Position numbers and translations under genes: made by a program. A stretch of 64,000 nucleotides of DNA, taken from Shewanella pneumatophori (GTDB lineage: Bacteria; Pseudomonadota; Gammaproteobacteria; Enterobacterales; Shewanellaceae). Below, in pieces: positions 1 through 8,904 of the stretch. The notes beneath the pieces were generated by a model. The model ran no database searches. It was not told the origin of the DNA and was given only the letters and a program-made list of their open reading frames with translations. Positions within the stretch are counted from its first letter, which is position 1. Each line of letters begins with the position of its first letter. Location of the stretch: positions 310,001 through 374,000 of the forward strand of contig NZ_JAKILB010000001.1 of assembly GCF_023283895.1 (NCBI RefSeq), given 5' to 3'.

Positions 1-104
1 CCACATCTGCAATAAGTTAACGGCCAATAGCCCCTTATAGGTGGGGCTTGGCTTTACTTTTAATTTTGTTTTTACTTTTACGTTGACTTTTGCTTTGACT
101 TAGC

Positions 105-129
105 TGAGCCGCACTAACATAGCGGCTCA
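105..129. repeat. Perfect 8-bp inverted repeat downstream of the AI-2E permease
   Basis: TGAGCCGC and GCGGCTCA are separated by 9 bases, just past the stop of the minus-strand permease gene. A GC-rich hairpin here could help end that transcript, but neither strand has a proper T-run after it. Bases 1-104 hold a lysine-codon-like AT-rich stretch with no start codon I can support. Confidence 0.4.
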
Positions 130-146
130 CTTACTTTAGGTGTGTT

Positions 147-1229
147 TTAGCTGTTATCTTGCTGCTCAATAAAATCTTTAAACTCGATTTCATACAGGCG
201 GGCTAATACTAAGGTCACGGCAAAGATAATCGGGCCGTAAATTAAGCCGATTAAGCCAAACAGTTGTAGGCCACCTAATAATGAGAAAAACAGTAGTAGG
301 GTACTCATGCCTGTACTGCCTTGCATTAGCCAAGGTCTTAGAAAGTTATCAATCGAGCCAATAACCAACACTCCCCATGCGATTAAAAACAGCGCCCATT
401 GCCAGTCACCGGTAATAAATAGGTAAATAGATGCGGGTAGCCAGATCATGGCGGTGCCTACAAAGGGGATAAATGAGGCAAAGGCCATCATGCTGCCCCA
501 AAAGAGTCCTGAAAACCCTGCCATTGCCATGGCGATACCACCTAGTGCACCTTGGGCCAGTGCCGTTAAAAACGCACCAAAAACAGCGGACTTAGCTACA
601 ACTTTGACCTCGTTAAAAATCATCTCTTCTTGAGAGCGCGACAATGGAATGATGTGGCGGATACTACTTACAATAGTTTGTTGATCTCTAAGGAAGAAAA
701 ACAGCACAAATAGCATTAGAGAAAAGCTTAAAACCGTATTGGCCACATCGCCCAGTAGTCCGGTACTGGCAGACAAAAAGCTGCTGCTGAGTTGGGTGAC
801 TTTTACTGCTGCTTGCTGCACGAGTTCATCTACTTTTAAGCTTTCAAAAGGAAGCCATTTATTGAGTAGGCTAATGCCACTTTGAATATAAGGGTGAGAT
901 AAAAATGCCTTGGCGCCGCCATTAGTTAACCAATCATAGGCGTTACCCATAAAATTGATGCCTTCATTCATTATCGCAATAGTGACAAATAGCAAAGGCA
1001 GCAACACCACCACAGTGACTAAGGTACATGACACCACAGATGCCAGATTGGGTTTTGCTGGCATATAGCTTTCAATTTTTGCATGTAGTGGCAGAACTAA
1101 CAGCGCAACAATCGCCGCCAAAATAATAGAGCCTAAATAAGGTGAAACGAGCAGGTAGCATGCGTAAAACGCAATGGCCAAAGCAAGAAGTAGAATGGCG
1201 TGGTGGGGTTTTAGCTTAAAGCTGTCCAT
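147..1229 (-). CDS. AI-2E family transporter (YdiK/PerM-type permease)
   Basis: Polytopic inner-membrane protein of the AI-2E transporter family (formerly UPF0118), about 360 residues. The sequence shows an N-terminal hydrophobic pair, a soluble segment around residues 95-150, then a run of C-terminal membrane segments with the family's glycine-rich stretches (near FASFIPFVGTAMIW and LFGLIGLIYGPI). I chose the ATG at 1229 because TTGGAG lies 9 bases upstream; an in-frame TTG at 1262 would add 11 residues but has no good ribosome site. Members export diverse small molecules or act in Na+/H+ antiport; the substrate here cannot be told. It stands alone on the minus strand. Confidence 0.85.
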   Translation of the reverse strand: MDSFKLKPHHAILLLALAIAFYACYLLVSPYLGSIILAAIVALLVLPLHAKIESYMPAKPNLASVVSCTLVTVVVLLPLLFVTIAIMNEGINFMGNAYDWLTNGGAKAFLSHPYIQSGISLLNKWLPFESLKVDELVQQAAVKVTQLSSSFLSASTGLLGDVANTVLSFSLMLFVLFFFLRDQQTIVSSIRHIIPLSRSQEEMIFNEVKVVAKSAVFGAFLTALAQGALGGIAMAMAGFSGLFWGSMMAFASFIPFVGTAMIWLPASIYLFITGDWQWALFLIAWGVLVIGSIDNFLRPWLMQGSTGMSTLLLFFSLLGGLQLFGLIGLIYGPIIFAVTLVLARLYEIEFKDFIEQQDNS

Positions 1230-1335
1230 CAAATAGCGCTCCAAAATACATTTTTTAATCAATCTTAAATGTTTGGCCTTACTACGGCGTTTAGTTAAAA
1301 AGTGCCCCTTATCGACACAATTTAAGATGATAAAG

Positions 1336-1364
1336 TACTGTTACTATAGCTAAAGCTAACAGTA
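1336..1364. repeat. Inverted repeat TACTGTTA-N13-TAACAGTA upstream of the permease
   Basis: Perfect 8-bp arms (extending to 11 with one bulged A), with AGCT twice in the loop region. It sits about 110 bases upstream of the permease start and could be an operator or an RNA hairpin. The arm spacing (17 bases between CTGT and ACAG) does not fit a LexA box. Confidence 0.4.
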
Positions 1365-1567
1365 ACTTCTGTGACAAATCTATAGCTATTTTTTGTTTGC
1401 CAGTCTATTCATTTGTACCCCGCTAGCAAAACAGTCGATTTATCGCTGTTTGGTTTGGCCGCAATAGTATGAGTCGTAGTGCGATATTATGCTAACGGCC
1501 CTGCACTATAAGAGCCTAGCAAATGCAAATTTGTTGCTTGTAAACGTAATACAAACGGTTGCATCTA

Positions 1568-1598
1568 CAAAAAAGGCTTAGCATTGCTGCTAAGCCTT
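1568..1598 (-). terminator. Rho-independent terminator of the small secreted protein gene
   Basis: An 11-bp perfect stem AAGGCTTAGCA/TGCTAAGCCTT with a 4-base loop; read on the minus strand it is followed by six T. It lies downstream of the minus-strand gene ending at 1727. Confidence 0.8.
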
Positions 1599-1726
1599 AT
1601 TGTGTTTGCCTGTATTGTCCTGAAATGTTTTAACTTGGTTCGCCAATGAGCTGAAGCCAAGTTAAAGCAGGGTGGACTTTAGCGAACTTTGTACGTTTGC
1701 GAGTGAATCACTAATGGTTTAGCAAA

Positions 1727-2071
1727 TTACTCAGGGACTTTTACAAATGTGCTTTCACGAGCAAATTTAATCGCGCCGTCACAGATCTTGATTTGTTGCT
1801 CTTTGTTAGCGGCTTGGAAATTCTTCATGTATTGGTCTAGTGCTTGGCTAGTTTCTTTAGACATGATCATATCTTCGATACCCGCATTTTTATGAGACAT
1901 CATAGATTGACCAACAATCACGCCTTCAATTTGCATGTCGTGCTCAGCATAAAAAGTGGTACAAATCATCAGACTTGCCATGCCAAGTGCTGTTTCTTGA
2001 TCTAGGTTTTCAGCGCTTGCTTGACCAGCTACTGCACAACTTAAAAGACCCGCAATTAGTAGTTTTTTCAT
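1727..2071 (-). CDS. Small secreted protein, family not recognised
   Basis: 114 residues starting MKKLLIAGLLSCAVAGQASA, a textbook Sec signal peptide with an AXA cleavage site near residue 20. The mature part of about 94 residues is mostly polar and methionine-rich, with one cysteine near each end (ICTTF and KICDG) that could form a disulfide. An in-frame ATG nine codons earlier (2098) exists, but the signal peptide decides for 2071. It is a monocistronic minus-strand gene with its own terminator. I do not recognise the family; a periplasmic location is the only inference I would make. Confidence 0.65.
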   Translation of the reverse strand: MKKLLIAGLLSCAVAGQASAENLDQETALGMASLMICTTFYAEHDMQIEGVIVGQSMMSHKNAGIEDMIMSKETSQALDQYMKNFQAANKEQQIKICDGAIKFARESTFVKVPE

Positions 2072-2437
2072 AATATGGTAAACCCTTTTCTCATCCATCT
2101 TTGGTCAGTGTTCTAAATGATCTTGCATGGCATTTCTATTATTTGTCTGCCGCCATGCTTTGTAAGATTAGGCTAGCATTTACATATTATTAGGTATGTG
2201 ATGCTGCGCTTGATTAAAGGCGCTGCAGTTGATTTTGTGTTGTTTATCACGCTTGAAAAGCCGATTTTATATGTAAAAAAAGCTAAAAAGGCGATATTTG
2301 CATCTTTTGCCGAATTATTGGCCATTTTGTCTCAGTTTTACAAGGTGTTATTTTGGCATCGAAAAGCAAATTAGCGCTACTTGAGCCCGGCTTTAGTTGT
2401 TAATATGACGCGGTATTTTGTTGTATTGAGGTAGTTG
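2072..2437. other. Divergent intergenic region, no distinct feature seen
   Basis: AT-rich spacer between the minus-strand secreted-protein gene and the plus-strand helicase gene. It must hold both promoters, but I could not pick a convincing pair. No repeat or RNA gene seen. Confidence 0.4.
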
Positions 2438-5400
2438 ATGGAGCTTAGGCGACATTCTGTGCAGTTTGGTTTTTTTCAGGGCGTGTTCTTTTGTAATAGC
2501 GCGCATTTGTGCGATCAAGGTTTATCGATAAACGGTAAGCTATATAGCTATCCTGACTTATCACAATCCGTTGAGGTTAGGCGTGGTTGGTTCACTTTAT
2601 CATTGATGTGGGGCAAGCAGCGTTTTCGCTTTTTTCATTTTACTCACAGTAAACCTTTATTGCGCTTGGCGTTAAATAATCGTTTGGCATTTCATCGCGC
2701 GGAGCTTGAGCAAGCTTTTAATTTATTACTACAAGACGCGGCTGATTTTGACAAAGAGTTCAGTGCTCACCAGCGTTATTTACGTGATTCAGATAAACGC
2801 CGTTTACAGCAGAAATACAAAGGAGCTATTGAGAAACTTGAGCTTACAGAGCATTTCCGGACTCTAGGCTTTGATATCAATTTGCTAAATTGCCGTTTAG
2901 CAAAGTTTATTAAGCAGCCTGATCTGTTTACCGCTAAATATAATCAGTGGTGGCAAAATCAGCAGCTAAAAGTGCATCAAAGTCTATTTGATTCGATTGA
3001 AGCACACCCGTTAACTGAGCTACAAAGGCAAGCTTGTGTCATTGATGAAAACAATACGCTCGTTATAGCCGGAGCGGGGACGGGAAAAACCAGCACTATG
3101 GCGGCAAAAGCTGCCTATTTAGTTAGTCAAGGTTTGGCTAAGCCAGATGAAATTCTAATGCTGGCTTATGGTAAAGATGCACGTCAGGAGTTAAGCCAAC
3201 GTGTGCTATCTAGCCCTGAGTTAACAGCGGTAAAGGTCAGTACTTTTCATGCCCTCGGTAAAGAGATCATTCAAAGCTATTTAAAAAGCTCGACTCAAGT
3301 GTCGGTATTGGCTAGTGACGAAAAGCAGTTTACCCAATTTATTGATAGTCAAATTGACTGCATTGTTGCCGATCCTGATATGGCCGATCCGGTTGCTGAG
3401 TATTTTGGCCGCTATTTGTACCCGCAACGAAATGAACTCGATTTCCGCTCTGAAGGGCACTATCGCAGCTACTTGAAAAACAACGAGATAAGAGCACTAT
3501 CTGGCGATTTAGTGAAAAGCTTTCAGGAGCTGGTGATCTGTAATTACCTTTATACTCACGGAATTAAATTTGACTACGAGCCTAAATATCCGGGCGATGT
3601 CAGCGAGCCCGGTAAAAGCGTGTATCAACCAGACTTTTATATTCCGGTTCTAGATGCTTATCTTGAGCATTTTGGTATTGATAAGCAGGGTAATACCCGC
3701 GCCGATATTGATAAAGACGCATACAATCAAAGCCGTGATTGGAAAATAGCCTTACATCAACAGCACGGCAGCTATTTGATGCAAACATTCAGTTGGCAAG
3801 CAGATGCGGGCAAACTTGAAAGTAGTTTAGAGGAGCAGCTTTGTGCTCGCGCTGAGGAGTTAGGCCTTGAGCAAAATCAGTTGTTTAAACCTATTTCACC
3901 CAAGGAAGTGTTTAGCCAAGTTAAAGCTTTAGGCGTGTACCGCAACGTAAGCCGTTTGATGGCAAGTTTTGTCAGCTTGTTTAAAGCATCCGGTATGAGC
4001 TTAGCCCAGCTTAAAAAAGTAAAGCTGGCGAAGTTAGCAGAATCGTCTTTAAAACCTGCTATTGATAGCTCAACTCAAGCAGAGCAAACTGCAGAAATGA
4101 GTCACAAACTCGATTCAAATACTCGTTTGCAAGCCAAGCTAACCGCTACTGCTAAACGTAAAAACAAGCAGCTAGCCAACTATAACCAACAGCGTTGGAG
4201 CGCGTTTTTACATCTATTTAGTTGGGTGATTAAGCAATATCAAGCCTATCTTAATGAGCATAACTGCCTCGACTTTTCCGATATGATCGCTAAGGCCAAT
4301 AACTTAGTGACTGCAAAGGATTTTCATCAACAAACTTCAGATAGCTTTCGTTTTAAATACATCATGGTTGATGAGTTTCAGGACATATCCGCTGAGCGCG
4401 CTGAGTTAGTTAAAGCCTTAAGAGATGCTAATCCTAATTGTGCGCTTTTTTGTGTGGGTGATGACTGGCAAGCAATTTATCGCTTTGCGGGCAGTGATTT
4501 GAGTTTAACTACGGCATTTGAACAAACCTTTGGTGCAGCGCAAACGGTAACGTTAGACAAAACCTTTAGATTTAATAATCAAATTGAAAAGGTCGCTTCA
4601 CGGTTCATTCAAGTAAACCCTGCTCAGTTAAGCAAACAACTAACTACTCACAGCAAGAGCGATAACCCAGAAGTTTACTTGCTAATCAATACTAAAGAGG
4701 CGGCGCTGCAGCAGGCGTTTGCCAGTATTATTGAACAGGTTGGTGCTCTGCCCACCAGTGTGATGCTAATAAGTCGATTTAAAAACAGTTTAAAGGATTT
4801 AAGTGTTTGGCAGCAGCGTTTTCCACAATTAAGCATTTCTGCAATGACGGCTCATGCCTCTAAAGGTAAGCAAGCCGATTTTGTGATTGTGCTTGATGTG
4901 AATGACGACAAGTATGGTTTCCCGAGTAAAATCGATAACGATCCTATTTTAGATGTGATGTTACCAACGCTTGATAGCTTTAAAGATAGCGAAGAGCGGC
5001 GCTTATTTTATGTTGCCTTGTCGCGCGCTAAACAACGAGTATTTGTGCAAGCTGAACTTGGTAAAGAGTCGAGTTTTATAAAAGAACTGCGATCTTTCAC
5101 TGATGACATCAACATTATAAACAGTGAACTAGCAAGCTTATATCAGCATCAAGCTAGTTGCCCTGCCTGCCAAGAAGGTAAGCTTATTCCACGACAAGGG
5201 CGCTTTGGGCTGTTTTACACTTGCTCACTTGGTAAGGATTATTGTGATACCAAAGTTGATAGATGTAAGACATGTAACAGCGCGCCAATGTTGCACAATC
5301 AAACTGAGTACTTTTGTGTAGCGGAGCACTGTAGTAATAAGCTTAAACGTTGCCCTGAATGTATTAACGGTAAGCTTTTATTGCGTAAAAACGCCAAAAC

Positions 5401-5491
5401 AGGTCAGTCGTTCTTAGCTTGTGATCAGTTTAGAAGGGGGGATACGACTCGATGCCAATACACTCGTATTATTGCTGGTACAGAGATGTAA
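2438..5491 (+). CDS. UvrD/Rep-family (HelD-like) DNA helicase with nuclease-like insert and C-terminal zinc ribbons
   Basis: Superfamily 1 helicase of about 1017 residues, longer than E. coli helicase IV (684). An N-terminal HelD-like region precedes Walker A GAGTGKT (about residue 212); Walker B/motif II is VDEFQD (about 643); motif VI is LSRAKQRV (about 860). Between motifs I and II lies a block with NYLYTHGI, YQPDFYIP (about 396) and YLEHFGI (about 407), resembling the PD-(D/E)XK-type insert known in some UvrD-like proteins. The last ~110 residues carry three Cys4 ribbons of topoisomerase zinc-finger type (CPAC..., CKTC..., CPEC...). ATG at 2438 has GAGG 6 bases upstream; the TTG just before it is less well spaced. 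Likely role: processing of branched or damaged DNA. Partner and pathway unknown. Confidence 0.85.
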   Translation: MELRRHSVQFGFFQGVFFCNSAHLCDQGLSINGKLYSYPDLSQSVEVRRGWFTLSLMWGKQRFRFFHFTHSKPLLRLALNNRLAFHRAELEQAFNLLLQDAADFDKEFSAHQRYLRDSDKRRLQQKYKGAIEKLELTEHFRTLGFDINLLNCRLAKFIKQPDLFTAKYNQWWQNQQLKVHQSLFDSIEAHPLTELQRQACVIDENNTLVIAGAGTGKTSTMAAKAAYLVSQGLAKPDEILMLAYGKDARQELSQRVLSSPELTAVKVSTFHALGKEIIQSYLKSSTQVSVLASDEKQFTQFIDSQIDCIVADPDMADPVAEYFGRYLYPQRNELDFRSEGHYRSYLKNNEIRALSGDLVKSFQELVICNYLYTHGIKFDYEPKYPGDVSEPGKSVYQPDFYIPVLDAYLEHFGIDKQGNTRADIDKDAYNQSRDWKIALHQQHGSYLMQTFSWQADAGKLESSLEEQLCARAEELGLEQNQLFKPISPKEVFSQVKALGVYRNVSRLMASFVSLFKASGMSLAQLKKVKLAKLAESSLKPAIDSSTQAEQTAEMSHKLDSNTRLQAKLTATAKRKNKQLANYNQQRWSAFLHLFSWVIKQYQAYLNEHNCLDFSDMIAKANNLVTAKDFHQQTSDSFRFKYIMVDEFQDISAERAELVKALRDANPNCALFCVGDDWQAIYRFAGSDLSLTTAFEQTFGAAQTVTLDKTFRFNNQIEKVASRFIQVNPAQLSKQLTTHSKSDNPEVYLLINTKEAALQQAFASIIEQVGALPTSVMLISRFKNSLKDLSVWQQRFPQLSISAMTAHASKGKQADFVIVLDVNDDKYGFPSKIDNDPILDVMLPTLDSFKDSEERRLFYVALSRAKQRVFVQAELGKESSFIKELRSFTDDINIINSELASLYQHQASCPACQEGKLIPRQGRFGLFYTCSLGKDYCDTKVDRCKTCNSAPMLHNQTEYFCVAEHCSNKLKRCPECINGKLLLRKNAKTGQSFLACDQFRRGDTTRCQYTRIIAGTEM

Positions 5492-5822
5492 AGACTACCT
5501 TTAGCGTGCGTTTAATTTTTTTCAGTGTAGATTGTTATTTAAACCACTGTTTAATAGGGGTCAAAGTTTTTATAGTTTATTTTTCTGACCTTTTTTTATT
5601 ATTCCGGTGAGTTTTATTCATGCCATAAGCGAGTGAGTTTATTTAGGTTAACAGCACTCATTAAGCCAAGGAGGCTTAATTTGTAGGCCATTTGTAAATT
5701 AGCTTGGTTAATAAATAACAAAGCGGCTAATAATTAAACTAAGATAGATACTTATATTAACTGCCAATAGGTGACGTTAATTCCTGTACTAGATTTACTC
5801 GGTTCAATTAAAGGCGCTTTCT
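5492..5822. other. Intergenic region between helicase and uvrB-like gene
   Basis: AT-rich, with one small hairpin at 5660-5680 and a GGTCA...TGACC pair followed by seven T near 5557-5590 that may be a weak helicase terminator. I searched for a LexA-type CTGT-N8-ACAG box upstream of the uvrB-like gene and saw none. Confidence 0.4.
5660..5680. repeat. 8-bp inverted repeat (ATTAAGCC-5-GGCTTAAT)
   Basis: Perfect hairpin with a 5-base loop containing AAGGA, upstream of the uvrB-like gene. It lacks a T-run, so it is not a clear terminator. Confidence 0.35.
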
Positions 5823-7832
5823 ATGTCCCATTCACAGCAATTGAAATCAAAATTCATTCTTCATTCCAATTATCCACCATCTGGTGACCAGCCAGAAGCT
5901 ATTGCTCGCTTGATAGATGGGATTGAGCAAGGAGCAACTCATCAAACCTTAAAAGGCGTCACTGGCTCAGGCAAAACATTTACTGTTGCCAACATTATTC
6001 ATCGGCTTAAACGGCCAACAATTATCTTAGCTCACAACAAAACGCTGGCGGCGCAGCTGTATAGTGAGATGAAGCACTTCTTTCCTGAAAATGCGGTGGA
6101 GTTTTTTGTCTCTTATTATGATTACTACCAGCCTGAGGTTTATCTTCCGGGTAGTGACCGATTTATTCGTAAAGATTCTGCTATTAACGAGCAGCTTGAA
6201 CGTTTACGTTTGTCGACCACTAAAGCGCTAATTGAACGCCGAGATGTGATTGTGGTTGCATCGGTCTCTTCTGTATATGGCTTAGGTGATCCGGAGGCTT
6301 ATCGGTCGTTACAAGTTCATTTGCAGTTAGGTCAAGAGGTTGATATTGACCTTTTAATCGCACAACTTGAGCGGCTGCAGTACAGCCGTTGTAGTCGCAC
6401 CATCAAGCGAGCCACTTTTTTAGTGCGTGACCAAGCGATAGATATCTTTCCGGCAGATTCAGAACATCGATCGCTCACTGTCGAGTTTTCTGGTAGCCAT
6501 ATCGCTAAGCTTTATTGGGTTGATGCAATAAGCGGTGACAAGCTAGATGATATTGAACAATATTTGGTGTCACCAAAGACGTTGTATTCAGTATCGATAG
6601 AGCAGGTTGAATTAGCATGTAAGCAAATCATGACTGACATGGAGCGCCAGGTTGAACAACTCAATAGCGAGAATAGATTCACCGAGGCGGCACGTTTATA
6701 TGAAAGAACCTTGGCTGATGTGGAGCAGTTAACCACTCAAGGTTATTGCTCCGGCATTGAAAACTACGGGTCGTATCTTAATCAACGTGACCCAAGTTTA
6801 CCGCCAACGACTCTATTCGACTATCTGCCTAAAGACGGTTTATTGTTTATCGATGAATCCCATGTGATGATCCCACAGATCTCGGCTATGTATAAGAGCG
6901 ATCAGAGCCGTAAGAGCACGCTTATTGATTTTGGTTTTCGCTTACCCTCTGCCAAAAACAATCGCCCGTTGAGCTTTGCTGAATTTGAAGGGATCAAGCC
7001 ACAAACGATATTTGTATCTGCAACCCCTGGTCACTATGAGCTAGAAAAATCACAGTCGCGGGTGTTTAAGCAAATTATTCGCCCAACCGGCTTACTGGAT
7101 CCTGAAATTGAAATTAGGCCGTCAGCTAACAGTATTGAAGATCTATTTAATGAGATTAAGCTAAGAAATCAGCGTAACGAAAGAACCTTGGTTACGACAT
7201 TAACTAAGAAAAGCGCTGAGAACTTAAATAACCATTTGGCAGCAAAAGGAATTAAAGTTAGCTATTTGCATTCTGATGTGAAAACTAACGATCGAATTGA
7301 AACTGTAAACGCGCTTCGCGCTGGTACTTATGATGTATTGATTGGTATTAACTTATTAAGAGAGGGATTAGATATTCCCGAAGCATCACTTGTAGCTGTA
7401 CTCGATGCCGATCACGCAGGTTTTTTACGATCGGAGCAAGCCTTGATTCAAATTATCGGCAGGGCTGCTCGTAATCAACATGGTAAGGCTATTTTGTACG
7501 CAGATAAGATGACACCTGCGATGAAAAGAGCCATAGATGATTCAGAAAGTCGGCGCGCAGATCAAATTGAGTACAACCGCTTAAATTCAATTGTACCTAG
7601 CTCATCGGGGCGTAAGCTTGATAAGTCACAAAATGATGGTCAACCTAGTGTTGATGTCAGTGAGAGAGGGCAAGACAGAGTTGGTTTTTGCGAAAGTCTG
7701 GCTGAGCTTTGCCAATTAATTACTGCCAAAGAGAAAGAGTTAATAAGCCTAGTAGATTCATCAAACCTTGAGGATGCCAAACGAGTACGAGAACAGTTAG
7801 TGCTGCTCTATCGCCAGTTTATTTATATGTAG
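5823..7832 (+). CDS. uvrB: Divergent UvrB (excinuclease ABC subunit B), probable paralogue
   Basis: UvrB loads on DNA after UvrA and recruits UvrC in nucleotide excision repair. All landmarks are present in 669 residues: PSGDQPEAI near the start, Walker A GVTGSGKT (about 45), the beta-hairpin YYDYYQPEVYLPGS (about 98), DESH (about 343), SATPGHYELEKS, GINLLREGLD (about 507), RAARN, and a C-terminal UVR motif. Many positions that are almost invariant in gammaproteobacterial UvrB differ: ATFLVRDQAIDIFP instead of the usual TFRVRGEVIDIFP, LDADHAGFLRSEQALIQ instead of LDADKEGFLRSERSLIQ, and the linker before YCSGIENY. I infer a second, faster-evolving copy rather than the housekeeping gene. ATG at 5823 has AAAGG 8 bases upstream. 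Confidence 0.88.
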   Translation: MSHSQQLKSKFILHSNYPPSGDQPEAIARLIDGIEQGATHQTLKGVTGSGKTFTVANIIHRLKRPTIILAHNKTLAAQLYSEMKHFFPENAVEFFVSYYDYYQPEVYLPGSDRFIRKDSAINEQLERLRLSTTKALIERRDVIVVASVSSVYGLGDPEAYRSLQVHLQLGQEVDIDLLIAQLERLQYSRCSRTIKRATFLVRDQAIDIFPADSEHRSLTVEFSGSHIAKLYWVDAISGDKLDDIEQYLVSPKTLYSVSIEQVELACKQIMTDMERQVEQLNSENRFTEAARLYERTLADVEQLTTQGYCSGIENYGSYLNQRDPSLPPTTLFDYLPKDGLLFIDESHVMIPQISAMYKSDQSRKSTLIDFGFRLPSAKNNRPLSFAEFEGIKPQTIFVSATPGHYELEKSQSRVFKQIIRPTGLLDPEIEIRPSANSIEDLFNEIKLRNQRNERTLVTTLTKKSAENLNNHLAAKGIKVSYLHSDVKTNDRIETVNALRAGTYDVLIGINLLREGLDIPEASLVAVLDADHAGFLRSEQALIQIIGRAARNQHGKAILYADKMTPAMKRAIDDSESRRADQIEYNRLNSIVPSSSGRKLDKSQNDGQPSVDVSERGQDRVGFCESLAELCQLITAKEKELISLVDSSNLEDAKRVREQLVLLYRQFIYM

Positions 7833-7941
7833 TGTACTGCCCGAAGCTAACGATACTTATTCTAAAATAATAACTTTTATAGAATTATTAGTGGTCTAAA
7901 CCTTGATAAATGCTATAAAAACAAAATGATTCACATATATT

Positions 7942-7986
7942 AAGACATTGAGGTAAGTTTGGATAAAACACCTCAGTGTCTTTTTT
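7942..7986 (+). terminator. Terminator of the uvrB-like gene
   Basis: A 13-bp stem AAGACATTGAGGT/ACCTCAGTGTCTT with one G-U pair, a 15-base loop and a six-T run, about 110 bases after the stop codon. Confidence 0.8.
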
Positions 7987-8025
7987 ATTGTTGGATGGTA
8001 CGGATCTATAGGGAGATTACTAACC

Positions 8026-8862
8026 TTGAACTATCAAGTCACAATTGTATTGTTAACAAGCACACTGGCCGCGGCAGGTATACAGGCTGAAGAGGGAGGT
8101 CACTTAAGTAAGGAAGTTACAGGTGTTGCAGGCTTAGTTCCAGAACAAGATCTCTATAGTTTGAAAGTGTTTGACAATAATTTCATATTACCTGTTTACC
8201 AAACTCAATCTGCTAATCAAGCTTACTACGCGCCGCAAAACCCTAACAAGGGGGAGATCAGCGAAACCAATATACAATTTCAGTTCAGTTTAAAATATGG
8301 TATTGCCAAAAACTTATTCACTGATAATGACGGTTTTTATCTTGCTTATAGTCAAATATCAAATTGGCAAGCTTATGATGATTCAGCATATTTTCGTGAC
8401 TCACAATATCAGCCACAGGTATTTTGGTTTTGGCAACATGCTGACGAGAGCGCTATTTGGCAGAGTACCAGTATTGGTTTTGAGCACCAGTCTAACGGTA
8501 AAGGGGGGATTTATGAGCGTAGTTGGAATCGCGCTTATGCCGAATTTTCTCTAGCACTTGATGATATAGAACTTAGCATTAAACCCTGGATAAGCTCTGG
8601 TACAGATTACAACCCTGATATCGATGATTATATGGGTTACGGTGCGATTAAAGGCGATTGGTATATTGGCGAGCATCAGATTAGCCTAACCGTACGCAAC
8701 TTGTTAGAAAGTGGTTTTTCTAATGGTTATGAGGAACTTAGTTGGCGTTTTCCGATTTACAAAGGATTAAAAGGTTACATGAAATTGCAAAGTGGCTATG
8801 GGTTAACGATTTCAGATTACAATCATTTTGATAACGCTGTAGGGCTTGGTATCGCGTTTTAA
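8026..8862 (+). CDS. pldA: Outer membrane phospholipase A (OMPLA)
   Basis: Calcium-dependent outer-membrane beta-barrel lipase that hydrolyses phospholipids appearing in the outer leaflet. 278 residues with a signal peptide ending near GIQA. The family active-site block is clear: FEHQSNGKGG (His ~153, Ser ~155) and RSWNRAY (Asn ~167), matching the His-Ser-Asn triad of E. coli PldA. Upstream YSQISNWQ and FRDSQYQPQVF match the conserved barrel strands, and the protein ends in Phe, as outer-membrane proteins do. The start is a TTG at 8026 with GGGAG 10 bases upstream; no ATG gives an intact signal peptide. Monocistronic, followed after 42 bases by the acetyltransferase gene. Confidence 0.92.
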   Translation: MNYQVTIVLLTSTLAAAGIQAEEGGHLSKEVTGVAGLVPEQDLYSLKVFDNNFILPVYQTQSANQAYYAPQNPNKGEISETNIQFQFSLKYGIAKNLFTDNDGFYLAYSQISNWQAYDDSAYFRDSQYQPQVFWFWQHADESAIWQSTSIGFEHQSNGKGGIYERSWNRAYAEFSLALDDIELSIKPWISSGTDYNPDIDDYMGYGAIKGDWYIGEHQISLTVRNLLESGFSNGYEELSWRFPIYKGLKGYMKLQSGYGLTISDYNHFDNAVGLGIAF

Positions 8863-8904
8863 GCATATATAACCCTATTCAAAATATTTATTTAGGCAGT
8901 AAGA

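Larger units (their letters stand above)
1230..1726. other. Intergenic region between permease and small secreted protein gene
   Basis: Non-coding. It contains an inverted repeat at 1336-1364 and a minus-strand terminator at 1568-1598, listed separately. Nothing else stands out; the promoter of the permease must lie here but I see no strong -35/-10 pair. Confidence 0.5.

Noticed and set aside
1..104. Minus-strand lysine-rich frame at the left edge
   Set aside because: No start codon or ribosome site, and its lysine/valine repetition follows from an AT-rich simple stretch.
1336..1364. LexA (SOS) box
   Set aside because: CTGT and ACAG are present but separated by 17 bases instead of 8. The same applies to the repeat at 32646 (15 bases).
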